64,000 nt of DNA from Nocardioides kribbensis (GTDB taxonomy: Bacteria > Actinomycetota > Actinomycetes > Propionibacteriales > Nocardioidaceae). The notes under the pieces are model-generated. The model was not told the DNA's origin. It ran no database searches and saw nothing but the letters and a program-made list of their open reading frames with translations. A program made the position numbers and the translations under genes. The stretch lies in assembly GCF_015070375.1 (NCBI RefSeq), contig NZ_JADCLL010000005.1:186001-250000 (forward strand). The letters are read 5' to 3'. Shown piece by piece: positions 24,249 through 33,297 of the stretch (position 1 is its first letter; each line of letters starts with the position of its first letter).

Positions 24249-24788
24249 ATGGCGGCCGGCGCGACGATGCACACGTTTCAAGTCGAGTTGGCCGACACGG
24301 ATCGCGGCGTCTACGAGGAGTTCACGCTGCGCGCGGCGCGGCACCCGTCAGAGACCGAGGCGTACCTCGTGACGCGCGTGCTCGCCTACTGTCTCGAGCA
24401 CGAAGAGGGCATTGCATTCAGCGAGGGCATCTCGGCGACCGACGCCCCGGCAGTGCTGGTCCGGGACCTGAGCGGGAAGCTGCTCGCTTGGATCGAGGTC
24501 GGCGCACCGGATGCCGCGCGGCTTCACACGGGCAGCAAGGCTGCCGAGCGCACGACGATCTACACGCACCGCGATCCGGCCAAGGTGCTCGCGCAGTGGG
24601 CCGGGGCGAGGATCCACCGCGCCGGCGAGATCGTGCTGCACAACTTCGACCCCGGGTTCATCGATGCAGCGGTGGACACGATGGAGCGCCGCAACACGAT
24701 GACGCTCACCGTCACGGAGCGGCAGCTCTACCTGGAGCTGAACGGCGTCCACCTCTCCTCGGCCGTGCACGACCACCCGATCAGTTAG
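24249..24788 (+). CDS. yaeQ: YaeQ family protein
   Basis: This 179-residue protein is close to the 181-residue Escherichia coli YaeQ. The fold is related to PD-(D/E)xK nucleases, but the cellular role is unsettled. Family-typical stretches are ATMHTFQVELADTDRGVYEE, GKLLAWIEVGAPDAARLHTG and HNFDPGFIDA. TAGGCT at 24236-24241, seven bases before the ATG, suggests a nearly leaderless transcript. It lies just after permease copy 2 on the same strand but probably has its own promoter. Confidence 0.9.
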   Translation: MAAGATMHTFQVELADTDRGVYEEFTLRAARHPSETEAYLVTRVLAYCLEHEEGIAFSEGISATDAPAVLVRDLSGKLLAWIEVGAPDAARLHTGSKAAERTTIYTHRDPAKVLAQWAGARIHRAGEIVLHNFDPGFIDAAVDTMERRNTMTLTVTERQLYLELNGVHLSSAVHDHPIS

Positions 24789-24962
24789 CGGGAGCGACGG
24801 CCCGTTGCTGATGATGCTGACGCACGACCTCGAACGCGCGTCAATGCGCCGCTGACGACGCAGCCCGGGTGCACGTTCCGAGCGGGCGACGCCTCGCCCA
24901 AGTCCGTCGGCCGACCGGGGTGCTCGTCGATGCGGGGCGACTCCTGCGAGCCAGTGACGGCC

Positions 24963-25337
24963 TCACTCCCCCGGCGCGGCGCCGCGCATCGAGCCGCCCG
25001 TGAAGCGGCGTACCTCCTGGGGCCAGCCGCAGCCCTCGGCGACCCTGCCGGCCCACCGGCGGGCGGTCTCGTCGTCGGGGACGTCGATGATGGTCATGCC
25101 GCCCAGCCACTCCTCGGTGGTGGTGAACGGTCCGTCGGTCACGACCGGGGTGCCGCTGGTGGCGTCGGCGCTTGCGGCCTGCGCGAGGTCCTCCTCGAGT
25201 CCGCCGGCGAAGACGAGGACGCCCTGCTCCCTCATGTCGCGGACGACGGCGGTCGAGGGCTCGACGCGGGTCTGGTACCACGCCTCGTCGTGGTCGCCGA
25301 CCCACTGCTGATTGAAGAAGATGAGGTAGTGCGGCAT
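24963..25337 (-). CDS. YCII-related (DGPF domain) protein
   Basis: This 124-residue protein has MPHYLIFFNQQ at the start and the family motif VVTDGPFTTTEEWLGGMTII. The fold is ferredoxin-like. Family members are often linked to ECF sigma factors, but none is adjacent. The ATG at 25337 is preceded by AGAGGAA. The biochemical role is not established. Confidence 0.88.
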   Translation of the reverse strand: MPHYLIFFNQQWVGDHDEAWYQTRVEPSTAVVRDMREQGVLVFAGGLEEDLAQAASADATSGTPVVTDGPFTTTEEWLGGMTIIDVPDDETARRWAGRVAEGCGWPQEVRRFTGGSMRGAAPGE

Positions 25338-25539
25338 CTGTCGTTCCTCTCTGACGGCACCGGTCGCGGCCGGGGCGGGAGCGGCCTCGGTCCTGCGAGC
25401 CTCACACCTGCACGGCGCCGGCGCCACGACCTCGTGCCACGTCGTGGCACGTCGTCGCAGCGATCCGTCGTGAGTCGCCCCGCCCCGCGCCGGCGGCCCG
25501 TAGCCTGCGAGCGACACCCCACGACACGAAGGAGCCCCC

Positions 25540-26205
25540 ATGCGCAGCAACCTGTTCGGCACCAACCTCGAGTCCGAGAGCGCGGAGCGCTTCACGCTGC
25601 AGAACCCCCGGATGCTCAAGGTGGCCCTCGACGGCGAGGTGATGGCGCGACAGGGCGCGATGGTGGCCTACCAGGGGCAGGTCGACTTCGCCTACCAGGG
25701 CGCGGGCGGCATGGGGAAGTTCCTCAAGAAGGCCATCACCGGTGAGGGCATGCCGCTGATGAAGGTCACCGGCCGCGGCGACGTCTTCTTCGCCGACGAC
25801 GCCTCCGAGATCCACCTGGTCACCCTCGACAACGACTCGCTCACCGTCAACGGCAGCAACGTGCTGGCCTTCGACAGCTCGCTGACCTGGGACATCAAGC
25901 GTGTCGAGGGCGCCTCGATGATGGCCGGCGGCGTCTTCAACACCACCTTCACCGGCACCGGCACCGTCGCCATCAGCACCCACGGCGAGCCCGTCGTGCT
26001 CAACGTCGACGCCCCGACCTTCGCCGACATCCAGTCGGCGGTGGCGTGGTCGTCCTCGCTCAGCACCTCCGTACGCCGCACCGCGGGCGCCGGCGCCCTC
26101 ATCGGCCGCGGCTCCGGGGAGGCCTTCCAGCTGGCCTTCAGCGGCCAGGGCTTCGTCGTCGTGCAGGCCAGCGAGGGCCGCACGGTCGCGCCGCACACCC
26201 ACTGA
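25540..26205 (+). CDS. AIM24 family protein
   Basis: This 221-residue protein shares the beta-rich fold of the mitochondrial AIM24 proteins, whose bacterial role is unknown. Characteristic parts are LKVALDGEVMARQGAMVAYQ, GRGDVFFADD, HLVTLDNDSLTVNGSNVLAF and the Gly-rich FTGTGTVAISTHG. There is no signal peptide. GAAGGAG lies before the ATG. It converges with jetC across two hairpins and occupies the place where jetD would be expected. Confidence 0.9.
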   Translation: MRSNLFGTNLESESAERFTLQNPRMLKVALDGEVMARQGAMVAYQGQVDFAYQGAGGMGKFLKKAITGEGMPLMKVTGRGDVFFADDASEIHLVTLDNDSLTVNGSNVLAFDSSLTWDIKRVEGASMMAGGVFNTTFTGTGTVAISTHGEPVVLNVDAPTFADIQSAVAWSSSLSTSVRRTAGAGALIGRGSGEAFQLAFSGQGFVVVQASEGRTVAPHTH

Positions 26206-26242
26206 GACCGGGCCACGACAGCGGAACGCAGCCGTCGGAGCT

Positions 26243-26273
26243 CGGCGGGCCCGGTCACCGACCGGGCCCGCCG
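26243..26273. terminator. Hairpin terminator after the AIM24 gene
   Basis: A 13- to 14-bp perfect stem (GGCGGGCCCGGTC and its complement) with an ACC loop lies 38 bp after the stop. It may also stop read-through from jetC. Confidence 0.8.
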
Positions 26274-26367
26274 GGCAACCCCTGCCGATGTGGTCGGACC
26301 ACTGTTCACGGATCACGGTCGCCACACAGGATCGAGACCTGCCGTAGCCCGTCCGCCCCAGGGGTGA

Positions 26368-26398
26368 GGCGAGGGCAGCAGCCTAGGCAGCCCTCGCC
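26368..26398. terminator. Hairpin after jetC
   Basis: A 9-bp stem (GGCGAGGGC/GCCCTCGCC) with a 13-base loop lies just past the jetC stop on the minus strand. It is weaker than the hairpin at 26243. Confidence 0.5.
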
Positions 26399-26415
26399 CG
26401 TGCGTCGAGCCGGCG

Positions 26416-29400
26416 TCAGGCCCCCGCCCCGACCCCGGCCGACCTCGCCTCGGTGGTGATCGGGGTGATCCACGACTGGTGGGTCTCGGGGCTCTTGGTG
26501 ATGGCCAGCAGCTCGTCCATGTGCGGCTCCAGGCCGGTGACCTTGTCGAGCGGCACACCGACGACGAGCTGGAAGCCCAGGCCCTTCCAGGCCCGCACGG
26601 CGCGGCCGGCGAAGTCGGAGTCAGCCTTGACGAAGCCCTCGTCGAGGAAGACCGGGGCGAAGCGGGGCCGCGAGCGCATCTCGTCGCCGAGGCGGAAGCG
26701 CAGCGCCGAGCCGACGATGAAGGCCACCAGCTCCTGGCTCTCCCCGCCGCTCTTCTCCCCCAGCGTGCGGTAGGTCGCGCGCAGCTCGCCGGTGGCGGAG
26801 TCGTAGCGCTCAGCGCTGACCTCGACGTGTCGGCGCACGTCGAGCAGCCGGTCGCGGTCGGTCGGCTCGCCGGCGCGCTCCCCCGACTGCGCGGGCAGGC
26901 GCAGCTGGTCCATGAAGCGGCTCAGGTCGGTGAAGCGGCGCTCGAGGTCGGCTTCCTCCAGCCGGGCCGGGGAGGCGGCCGAGAGCGCGCGGAGGTCCTT
27001 GAGGAAGACCTGCACGTGGGCGGGGCTGAGTCGGCGCAGCCGGATGCGCAGCCGGTCGCCGGCCCCGCCGAACTCCAGGCGCCGCAGGATCGCGTTGATC
27101 GGCTCGAGGCGGTCCTCGATGTCCTCGATCGAGGCTGCCATCGCCCCGACCAGGGGCACGAGGTCCTGCCCGCTCCACTCGGTGAGCCGGCGGCGCCACT
27201 CGGTGCGGCGCTCGGCCAGCCCGGTGCCGCGGATGTCGGCGAGGATGCGGGCGAAGTCGGGGTAGGAGGCCACCGACGTGCCGAGGTTGGGCGACTCCCA
27301 GCGCGCGACGTAGAGCCGGAAGACCGCGCTCAGCTCGTCCTCGACCCGCGCGATCTCGGTCTCGGTGTCGGCCACGGCCGCGCGCAGCCGCTCGGCCAGG
27401 CGCTGGGAGGTCTCGGCGAAGCGGTCGAGGGCCTCGGGGTCGGCCGGGGCGGCGGCCGCGGCGAAGTCGGCGGCCAGGGCGCCCGACTGGGCCTCGGTGA
27501 GGTCGACCGCGCCGGAGGCCAGGATGGTCTCGAGGCGGTCCTTGACCAGGTCCTCGTCGTCGACGAGGCGCCCGTGCACCTCCTCGAGGGTGCGCTGGCG
27601 CTGCTCGAGGGCGAAGCGCCGCCGGCGCGTGTCCTCCAGCCGCGCGGCCAGCGCCTCGACCTGCGACTCGGTGGCGCGCAGCTGGTCGTCGGCGCCGAGG
27701 ATCTCCGCGCGCCGGCGCTCCAGGTCGTCGATGCGCTCCTGGCTGCCCTCGACGTCGAGGTCGGCGAAGCGGGCGGTCACCACGGCGTCGTACGACGAGC
27801 GCTGCAGCTCCAGCTTGCTGCTGCGCCGGTCGAGCTCGACCAGCTCGGCGTCGAGCGCGCCGAGGTCGCGCTCCACCGCGGCGAGCTCGGCGTCGACCTC
27901 GGCCACGGCCTCGTCGTTGGAGAAGCCGATGATGCTGCGGGCCTCCGAGCGCCCGTGGCTGCCGCGGCGACCGCTGCGGGTCTGCCCGGCCAGGGTCACC
28001 CGCAGGCCGGGGCCGGCGAGGTCGGCGGCGTCCTCGACGCACAGCGCGTTGCGCGAGGGCTCGGAGACGTGGGCCTGCACCCACCCGGAGAAGGGCGAGG
28101 AGCGGAAGACCAGCTTGCCCGCGACCCGCTCGGGGTCGGCGGGGCCGAGGTCGGGCAGGTCGAGCGGGGCGCCCTCGAAGCTCAGCCGCCCGCGCAGGCG
28201 CAGCCCGTCGATGGCCGAGGAGAAGTGCTGGAGCCGGTCGAGGGGCACCAGCAGCACCCGGGCGCTGGCGCCCAGCACGGTCTCGACCGCGGTGCGCCAG
28301 CGCGCCTCGTCGGGCGCGACGTCGAGCAGCTCGGCCACGAAGGGCAGCTCCTCGGGGCTCAGCCCGCTGGCGCGGGCGACCTCGGCGCGCAGCTCGTGCA
28401 GCGGGGCCGGCACGCGACCGGCACGGCTCTCCAGCGAGGCGCGCTCGGCGCGCAGGTCCGACTGCCGCTTGCTCAGCGGGTAGCGCCGGTCGCGGGCGGC
28501 GTCGCGCTCGCGGCGGGTCTGCTGCTGGTGACGCTCCCAGCCCGAGAGCCACTGGCGGGCGTGGAGCTGGAGCACGCTGAAGGACTCCGCCGACCGCAGC
28601 GACGCCTCGAGGTCGCGGGCCTCGGAGTCGGCCGCGGCGAGCAGCGGCAGCAGCCGCTCCTCCAGGGCGTCGCGGCGGGCCTGGCGCTCCTGGCGTACGG
28701 ACTGCTCCTGCTCCAGGCCGAGGGCGATCGACTCCAGCGCGGAGCCGCCGGCGTCCTGGTGGGCCTCGCGGGCGGCGTCGAGGTCGGCGACCAGGCGGCG
28801 CTCGTCGCGCGCCGCGGCGGCCAGCTCCCCGGCGGTGGTGGTGCGGTCGCGGCGGTTGGCGTCGGTGGCGGTCTCGATCAGGCGCAGGTGGGTCTGGAGC
28901 AGCCAGCGGCGCAGCGGGGTGTCGCCGGAGCGGGTCACGCCGTAGGAGTCGAGCTCGGCGAGGCGTCGGGTGGCGCCGCGGCGGCGCTCCTCCAGCCCGG
29001 TGATGGGGCCGAGCAGCTCGAGCTTGGCCTCCTCGGTGCGCATGGCGGTGTAGGCGGCCTCGAGGTCGTCGAAGTGCTCGATGGCGCGGTCGGCGGCGGC
29101 GTAGGTGGCGGGCCGCTCGAGCACCATGTCCTTGTAGAGCTCGTCGACGCTGCGCACCTGGTTGCCGGCCTGGATGCGCGCCAGCAGGCGCAGCGCCTTG
29201 GCGCCGTCGCCGTTGGCGCCGATGCCGAGGCGGGCGTGGAGCACGGCGGAGAACTCCGCGTAGGTGCGGTGCACCCGGATGCCGGGGAAGAGCTTCTTCA
29301 GCGTCGTGGCGTGGAAGCGCTCGGGCACCGCGACCTCGAGGCTGGTCAGCTCCAGCCCGGAGTCGTGGGTGACCAGCTGCATCTGCACGTCGGCGGAGCG

Positions 29401-29937
29401 GGTGGCACGCCTCGGCACGTAGTAGGTGCGCAGCACCGTGAAGCGCCCGCCGCGGTCGTTGACGAAGGTCATCGCCACCGCACCCCACGTGTCGCCGCCC
29501 TGGCCGCGCAGCAGCCGCTCCACCGGCCGGCCCGTGCGGGGGTCGTCGACGACGTCGACGGCGCCGCGCAGGTAGGACAGCAGGTTGCGCTGACCCGCGC
29601 CGCGCGCGCGACCGGCCACGGCGTCGTTGGAGGCGCCGTTGAACTTCGCGTCGGAGGGCATCATCAGCGCGGTGTAGGCGTCGAGCACGGTGCTCTTGCC
29701 CACGCCCGAGGCCCCCGAGATCATCGTGGCGTCGCCGCGCAGCGGGATCGTGGTCAGCCCCGAGAAGCCGCCCCAGTTGACCAGCTGCAGCAGGCTGGCG
29801 CGCCACTGCATGGTGTCGTCCTTGGGCGTCGCCACGACGCCGCGGTCGAAGAGGCCCTCGCCGGTCTCGTCGGCCATCTCGTCGGTGGGCTCGTCGGGGA
29901 CCGGGCCGTCGAGCCGGTCGCTCTCGTGCACGCTCAT
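26416..29937 (-). CDS. jetC: JetC/MksB: SMC-like ATPase of a Wadjet/MksBEF complex
   Basis: This 1173-residue ATPase is the SMC-like motor of a condensin-type complex that extrudes DNA loops. In Wadjet systems the complex recognises small circular DNA. Walker A GASGVGKST is at residues 75-83. Long coiled-coil arms rich in Arg, Leu, Glu and Ala flank a central hinge-like region (residues about 500-640). The ABC signature is LGEKSGGESQEL, and Walker B is FAPVFLDEGFVKAD near the C-terminus, followed by FQLVVGVPLDKVTGLEPHMD. It overlaps jetB by four bases. The next gene downstream should be the Toprim-type nuclease jetD, but none is present. Confidence 0.93.
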   Translation of the reverse strand: MSVHESDRLDGPVPDEPTDEMADETGEGLFDRGVVATPKDDTMQWRASLLQLVNWGGFSGLTTIPLRGDATMISGASGVGKSTVLDAYTALMMPSDAKFNGASNDAVAGRARGAGQRNLLSYLRGAVDVVDDPRTGRPVERLLRGQGGDTWGAVAMTFVNDRGGRFTVLRTYYVPRRATRSADVQMQLVTHDSGLELTSLEVAVPERFHATTLKKLFPGIRVHRTYAEFSAVLHARLGIGANGDGAKALRLLARIQAGNQVRSVDELYKDMVLERPATYAAADRAIEHFDDLEAAYTAMRTEEAKLELLGPITGLEERRRGATRRLAELDSYGVTRSGDTPLRRWLLQTHLRLIETATDANRRDRTTTAGELAAAARDERRLVADLDAAREAHQDAGGSALESIALGLEQEQSVRQERQARRDALEERLLPLLAAADSEARDLEASLRSAESFSVLQLHARQWLSGWERHQQQTRRERDAARDRRYPLSKRQSDLRAERASLESRAGRVPAPLHELRAEVARASGLSPEELPFVAELLDVAPDEARWRTAVETVLGASARVLLVPLDRLQHFSSAIDGLRLRGRLSFEGAPLDLPDLGPADPERVAGKLVFRSSPFSGWVQAHVSEPSRNALCVEDAADLAGPGLRVTLAGQTRSGRRGSHGRSEARSIIGFSNDEAVAEVDAELAAVERDLGALDAELVELDRRSSKLELQRSSYDAVVTARFADLDVEGSQERIDDLERRRAEILGADDQLRATESQVEALAARLEDTRRRRFALEQRQRTLEEVHGRLVDDEDLVKDRLETILASGAVDLTEAQSGALAADFAAAAAPADPEALDRFAETSQRLAERLRAAVADTETEIARVEDELSAVFRLYVARWESPNLGTSVASYPDFARILADIRGTGLAERRTEWRRRLTEWSGQDLVPLVGAMAASIEDIEDRLEPINAILRRLEFGGAGDRLRIRLRRLSPAHVQVFLKDLRALSAASPARLEEADLERRFTDLSRFMDQLRLPAQSGERAGEPTDRDRLLDVRRHVEVSAERYDSATGELRATYRTLGEKSGGESQELVAFIVGSALRFRLGDEMRSRPRFAPVFLDEGFVKADSDFAGRAVRAWKGLGFQLVVGVPLDKVTGLEPHMDELLAITKSPETHQSWITPITTEARSAGVGAGA

Positions 29938-30743
29938 GCCTGCTCCTCGCTCGCGTCGTGCTCGGGCGCGACCTCGCCGAAGAGGTCGACCGGCGCCTCC
30001 GGCGCAGCCGGTACGTCGGAGCCGTTGGCGCGCCGCAGCGCCTCCAGCAGCTCTTGGAGCAGCTCGAGCGGCAGCAGCGCCTCGACGGCCTCGCTGACCT
30101 CGAAGCGCTCCTCGGCCGCGGTGGGGATCAGCAGGCCGGTGCGCGCGACGGCCAGCACCGCGTTGCGGGCCCGCTTCTCCTCCGCGGCCTCGTCGGTCAC
30201 GTGGGCGGGACGGAAGGTCGCGACGTGGGCGACCAGGTCGTCGCGGTCGACGTAGACGCGCGCGTCGCCCGCGGCCAGGCCGGCACGCAACCGGTCGCGC
30301 AGGTGCACCAGCACGATGGTCTCCTCGCGCGACCAGGCGGCGTCGTAGAGCAGCGTCGGGAAGCGGGCGCCCGTCTCGGAGGTCGCCTGCCGCTTCCAGG
30401 CGACCTCGCGCTCGCGGTCGACCGCCAGCTCGAGGAAGAGGTCGTTGAGCCGCGAGCGCAGCACCCGCTCGTGCTCCACCAGCACCCGCCAGTCGCGCGG
30501 GTGGGTGCGGGCGCTGACGAAGCGCTGCTTGAGCAGCGTGACCAGCACGTGGCGCTGGGCCAGCTCCAGGCCGCCCTCGTCGCCCTCGAAGAGCGAGACC
30601 GACCCCCCGTCGGGGACCCGCACGTCGAGGTGGGCGGCCAGGTCGCCGTCGGAGTCGTGACCGGACGCAATGCCGGAGTCGTGGGCGGGCTCGGGCGCGA
30701 GGTCGGGGTCGCGGCGCAGGTCGGCGGTGTCGACGTCGGTCAT
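29934..30743 (-). CDS. jetB: JetB/MksE (DUF4194) subunit
   Basis: This 269-residue protein is the MukE/MksE-like winged-helix subunit that bridges the kleisin JetA and the ATPase JetC. The central region GLELAQRHVLVTLLKQRFVS, RDWRVLVEHERVLRSRLNDL and FPTLLYDAAWSREETIVLVH fits DUF4194. The N-terminus is an acidic, His/Asp-rich tail. It overlaps jetA and jetC by four bases each (ATGA), so translation is tightly coupled. The C-terminal 60 residues are acidic and probably disordered. Confidence 0.88.
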   Translation of the reverse strand: MTDVDTADLRRDPDLAPEPAHDSGIASGHDSDGDLAAHLDVRVPDGGSVSLFEGDEGGLELAQRHVLVTLLKQRFVSARTHPRDWRVLVEHERVLRSRLNDLFLELAVDREREVAWKRQATSETGARFPTLLYDAAWSREETIVLVHLRDRLRAGLAAGDARVYVDRDDLVAHVATFRPAHVTDEAAEEKRARNAVLAVARTGLLIPTAAEERFEVSEAVEALLPLELLQELLEALRRANGSDVPAAPEAPVDLFGEVAPEHDASEEQA

Positions 30744-32287
30744 CGGGCCTCGCTCTCGGGTCGGTGCTGCGGGTCGGGGGTCTCGGCGCCGGCCGTGCCT
30801 GCGGTGCCGGCCTCGGCGCTCGGCGGGGAGCCGCGCAGCGGGGTGCGGGGGGCGGTGAAGGTGCGGGTGGAGCCGTCGGCGCGCACGGCGGCGTAGGTCT
30901 CCAGCTCCTGCTCGGCCTCCCAGCCGTGGTCGGCGGCGAGGTGGAGCAGCCCGAGGATCTCGACCGGGCGGCGCAGCGAGGGCTCGAGGCCGGCGAAGAG
31001 CGCGCCCAGGGAGTCGGGCGGGTGGGTGGAGGCCAGGGCGAGGTCGAGGCGCTCGCGCAGCGACCCGAGCTGGGGGCCGCCCTGGGCGCGCAGCGCGTCG
31101 AGGGAGACCGCCGGCGCCTCGTCGGGGCCGGCGGTGGCGATGCGGTCGGGCAGGACGTCGTCGGCGGGGTCGTAGAAGCGCTCGCGCAGGTGCTCGACGC
31201 CGGCCCGGCTGGGCAGCAGGGCCAGCTCGAGGGTGGCGCGGGGCCCGGTGGTGGCCATCCAGGTGGCCAGCTCCGACTCGACCTGGCGCAGCGTCTGCTC
31301 CAGCTCGCGGTCGCGCTCGACGTCGCGGGAGACGATGTAGTCGCGCAGCGTGGCCGTCACCCGGGCGCGCTGGGCCAGCACGCGGTCGAGGCCCTCGCGC
31401 ACCAGGCGCACCGTGCCGCGCAGCTCGGCGCGGTCGGCGTCGCCGAGCACGCCGTCGGCGACGGGGTGCTCGAGCAGCGCGGTGAGGTCGTCGCGCAGCC
31501 GGCCGACCAGCTCCTCGTCGCGCAGCAGCGCGAAGGCGCCCTCGAAGGCGCGGCCCTCGTGGGTGGCGGTCATCAGGGCGTCGGCGCGGGCGAGGTAGTC
31601 GTCGATGACCTCGCCGGCCGGGCGGTCCTCGGCGCGGAAGGCGGCCAGGATCTCGCTGCGGATGGTGGCGAAGCGCTCCTCGACGCGCGCGAAGTCGCTG
31701 GGCAGCGCGGAGACCAGCGAGAGCAGCTCGGTGAAGCCCTCCTGCATGTAGTCCTCGCTCACGCCGACCAGCTCGGCGCCGTCGACGAGACGGTCGCGCT
31801 CGGCCTGGAGCCGGGCGATCTCGGCGTCGAGCAGCTCCACCCGCGAGGCGCGGTCGGGGTTGGCCTCGGCGTTGAAGCGGCGCACGGTGCCGAGCAGGGT
31901 GGCGATGCGGTGCTCGCTGAGGGTGGCGCGGTCACGTGCGAGGTTCTTGACCAGCTCGAGGGCCTGCTGGGCGTGGGAGGTCAGCGTGTAGACCTCGCGC
32001 CCGCCCTCGTCGAGGGAGCGCACCAGCCAGCGTCCGCGCATCCACCGCTGGCAGATCTCGCGCCCCTCCCCGACCGGCACCTCGCCCTCGTCGGCGTGCC
32101 GGATCGCGGCGAGGTGCTCCTCGACCTGCGTGTGCAGCCGCCCGGTGGGGATCGGCTTGTTGTCGCGGCCGAAGGCGGCGCGGAAGATCGTGATCACCAC
32201 CGGCGCCTGACGCTGGTGGAGCAGCGTGAGGGTCGGCTGGGAGAACGCGCCGCGCACGCGCGCGAGCTCCCCCGCGATCTCGCTCAT
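30740..32287 (-). CDS. jetA: JetA/MksF (DUF3375) kleisin subunit
   Basis: This 515-residue protein is the kleisin-like subunit closing the JetC ring. The start MSEIAGELARVRGAFSQPTL (ATG 32287) is typical of DUF3375; the frame extends upstream to 32464 but without family character. Next come FGRDNKPIPTGRLHTQVEEH and GREVYTLTSHAQQALELVKN (winged-helix part), then long helical stretches. The C-terminal tail is Pro/Ala-rich. It is the first gene of the jetABC operon. Upstream is a gap of nearly 200 bp with a small GC-rich hairpin around 32325-32345. Confidence 0.9.
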   Translation of the reverse strand: MSEIAGELARVRGAFSQPTLTLLHQRQAPVVITIFRAAFGRDNKPIPTGRLHTQVEEHLAAIRHADEGEVPVGEGREICQRWMRGRWLVRSLDEGGREVYTLTSHAQQALELVKNLARDRATLSEHRIATLLGTVRRFNAEANPDRASRVELLDAEIARLQAERDRLVDGAELVGVSEDYMQEGFTELLSLVSALPSDFARVEERFATIRSEILAAFRAEDRPAGEVIDDYLARADALMTATHEGRAFEGAFALLRDEELVGRLRDDLTALLEHPVADGVLGDADRAELRGTVRLVREGLDRVLAQRARVTATLRDYIVSRDVERDRELEQTLRQVESELATWMATTGPRATLELALLPSRAGVEHLRERFYDPADDVLPDRIATAGPDEAPAVSLDALRAQGGPQLGSLRERLDLALASTHPPDSLGALFAGLEPSLRRPVEILGLLHLAADHGWEAEQELETYAAVRADGSTRTFTAPRTPLRGSPPSAEAGTAGTAGAETPDPQHRPESEAR

Positions 32288-32483
32288 CCCTGCCCTCTCA
32301 CTGCCGCCTGTCGCCCGTCGCGGCTCGCGCCGCGACGAGCAAGCATCCCAGAGGGCGCCGACGACCCGGGGATCGAGGGGGTCGCACCGGCCGCGGGCGC
32401 TGTGTGCCCCCGGGTGCGGGGCGGGACGTCGTACGAGGTGTGCATGCGCATCCACCGATCGCATGACGCCCCGCGCGTCGTCC

Positions 32484-32747
32484 TCAGGCGAGGGCGAGGA
32501 AGAGCTTCTCCATCTTCTTGGTGTCGACCCCGTCGAGCCCCTCGCCGTCGGCGAGGCACTGCTGCAGGCCGGTGGCGACGATGGCGTAGCCGGCGCGCGA
32601 GAGGGCCTTGTTGACCGCGGCGAGCTGGGTGAGGACGTCCTCGCAGGACGACCCCTCCTCCATCATCCGGATGACGCTGGCCAGGTGGCCGTTGGCGCGC
32701 TTCATGCGCGTGATGATCGCCTTGATGTCGTCGGGCTGCAGGTCCAT
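32484..32747 (-). CDS. cstR: CsoR-family repressor, CstR-like persulfide sensor
   Basis: This is an 87-residue, all-helical CsoR/DUF156 protein. Copper sensors of the family carry a C-H-C triad. Here the first Cys (GSSCEDVLTQL) and last Cys (TGLQQCLAD) are present, but the His four residues before the last Cys is Gly. A two-Cys pattern without His is that of the persulfide sensor CstR, which releases DNA when the two Cys are cross-linked by sulfane sulfur. The divergent sulfide-oxidation genes and the G/C-tract operator support this. It overlaps the DUF302 gene by one base. Confidence 0.88.
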   Translation of the reverse strand: MDLQPDDIKAIITRMKRANGHLASVIRMMEEGSSCEDVLTQLAAVNKALSRAGYAIVATGLQQCLADGEGLDGVDTKKMEKLFLALA

Positions 32748-33157
32748 CAGTGTGCTCCGTCCTCGAGCGCGGTCAGCGCGGTGGTCAAGCGGGTGCGGGC
32801 GTCCTCCGACACCGCGCGCAGGGCGTCGCTGGGCTCCCCCACGAACGACGTCATGACGGCCGGGTCGAAGGCCTCGACCACGGTGGTGGTGTCGTCGACG
32901 GAGCGTACGACGACGTTGCACGGCAGCAGCGCGGCGATCGAGGGCTCGGCCTGAAGCGCCTGGTGCGCCAGCTGCGGGCGGCACGCGCCGAGGATCACCT
33001 GCGGCGCGACGTCGACGTCGAGCTTGGCCTCGAGCGTGGCCGCGAGGTCGATCTCGGCGAGCACCCCGAAGCCGACCTCGGCGAGCTGCTCCCTCACCGC
33101 GGCCACCGCCTCGGCGTAGGGGCGGTGGGTCGTGACGCGGATCGTGTAGTCGCTCAT
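32747..33157 (-). CDS. DUF302 domain protein
   Basis: This 136-residue protein has the DUF302 pattern: TTHRPYAEAVAAVREQLAEV, GFGVLAEIDLAATLEAKLD and LGACRPQLAHQAL, then IAALLPCNVVVRSVDD. DUF302 proteins often sit beside sulfur or metal stress genes; the role is unknown. Two Cys (in GACRP and LPCNV) are conserved in many members. It is first in a two-gene operon with cstR and is divergent from the rhodanese gene, so cstR probably represses both directions. Confidence 0.85.
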   Translation of the reverse strand: MSDYTIRVTTHRPYAEAVAAVREQLAEVGFGVLAEIDLAATLEAKLDVDVAPQVILGACRPQLAHQALQAEPSIAALLPCNVVVRSVDDTTTVVEAFDPAVMTSFVGEPSDALRAVSEDARTRLTTALTALEDGAH

Positions 33158-33216
33158 CAGCGGGGCCTTCCTCGTGCTGTCGATCGTGCTCGTGAGGTGC
33201 TCTCACGGTCGATGCT

Positions 33217-33268
33217 ATATCCCCCCGGGGGGTTATGCTAACGTCGACGACAGGAACCCCCCACGGGG
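33217..33268. promoter_or_regulatory. CstR-type operators between the divergent sulfide genes
   Basis: The first site is ATATCCCCCCGGGGGGTTAT (33217-33236), a C6G6 palindrome with near-symmetric AT flanks. It overlaps a TATGCT that could be the -10 of the rhodanese gene. A second, imperfect site is CCCCCCACGGGG (33257-33268). Paired C/G-tract sites with AT flanks are typical of CsoR and CstR regulators. The same DNA also lies upstream of the DUF302-cstR operon. Confidence 0.8.
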
Positions 33269-33297
33269 ATACTTCGCCCGCACCGGAGAGGACCGAC

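Noticed and set aside
24930-26415. jetD hidden next to jetC
   Set aside because: The only genes are a YCII protein and an AIM24 protein. No Toprim or DUF2220-like motifs are seen on either strand.
26479-30255. Very long open frame on the + strand opposite jetC/jetB
   Set aside because: Antisense shadow caused by high GC at third positions. The composition is Gly/Val/Ala/Leu/Arg-rich without any family, while the minus strand has clear SMC motifs.
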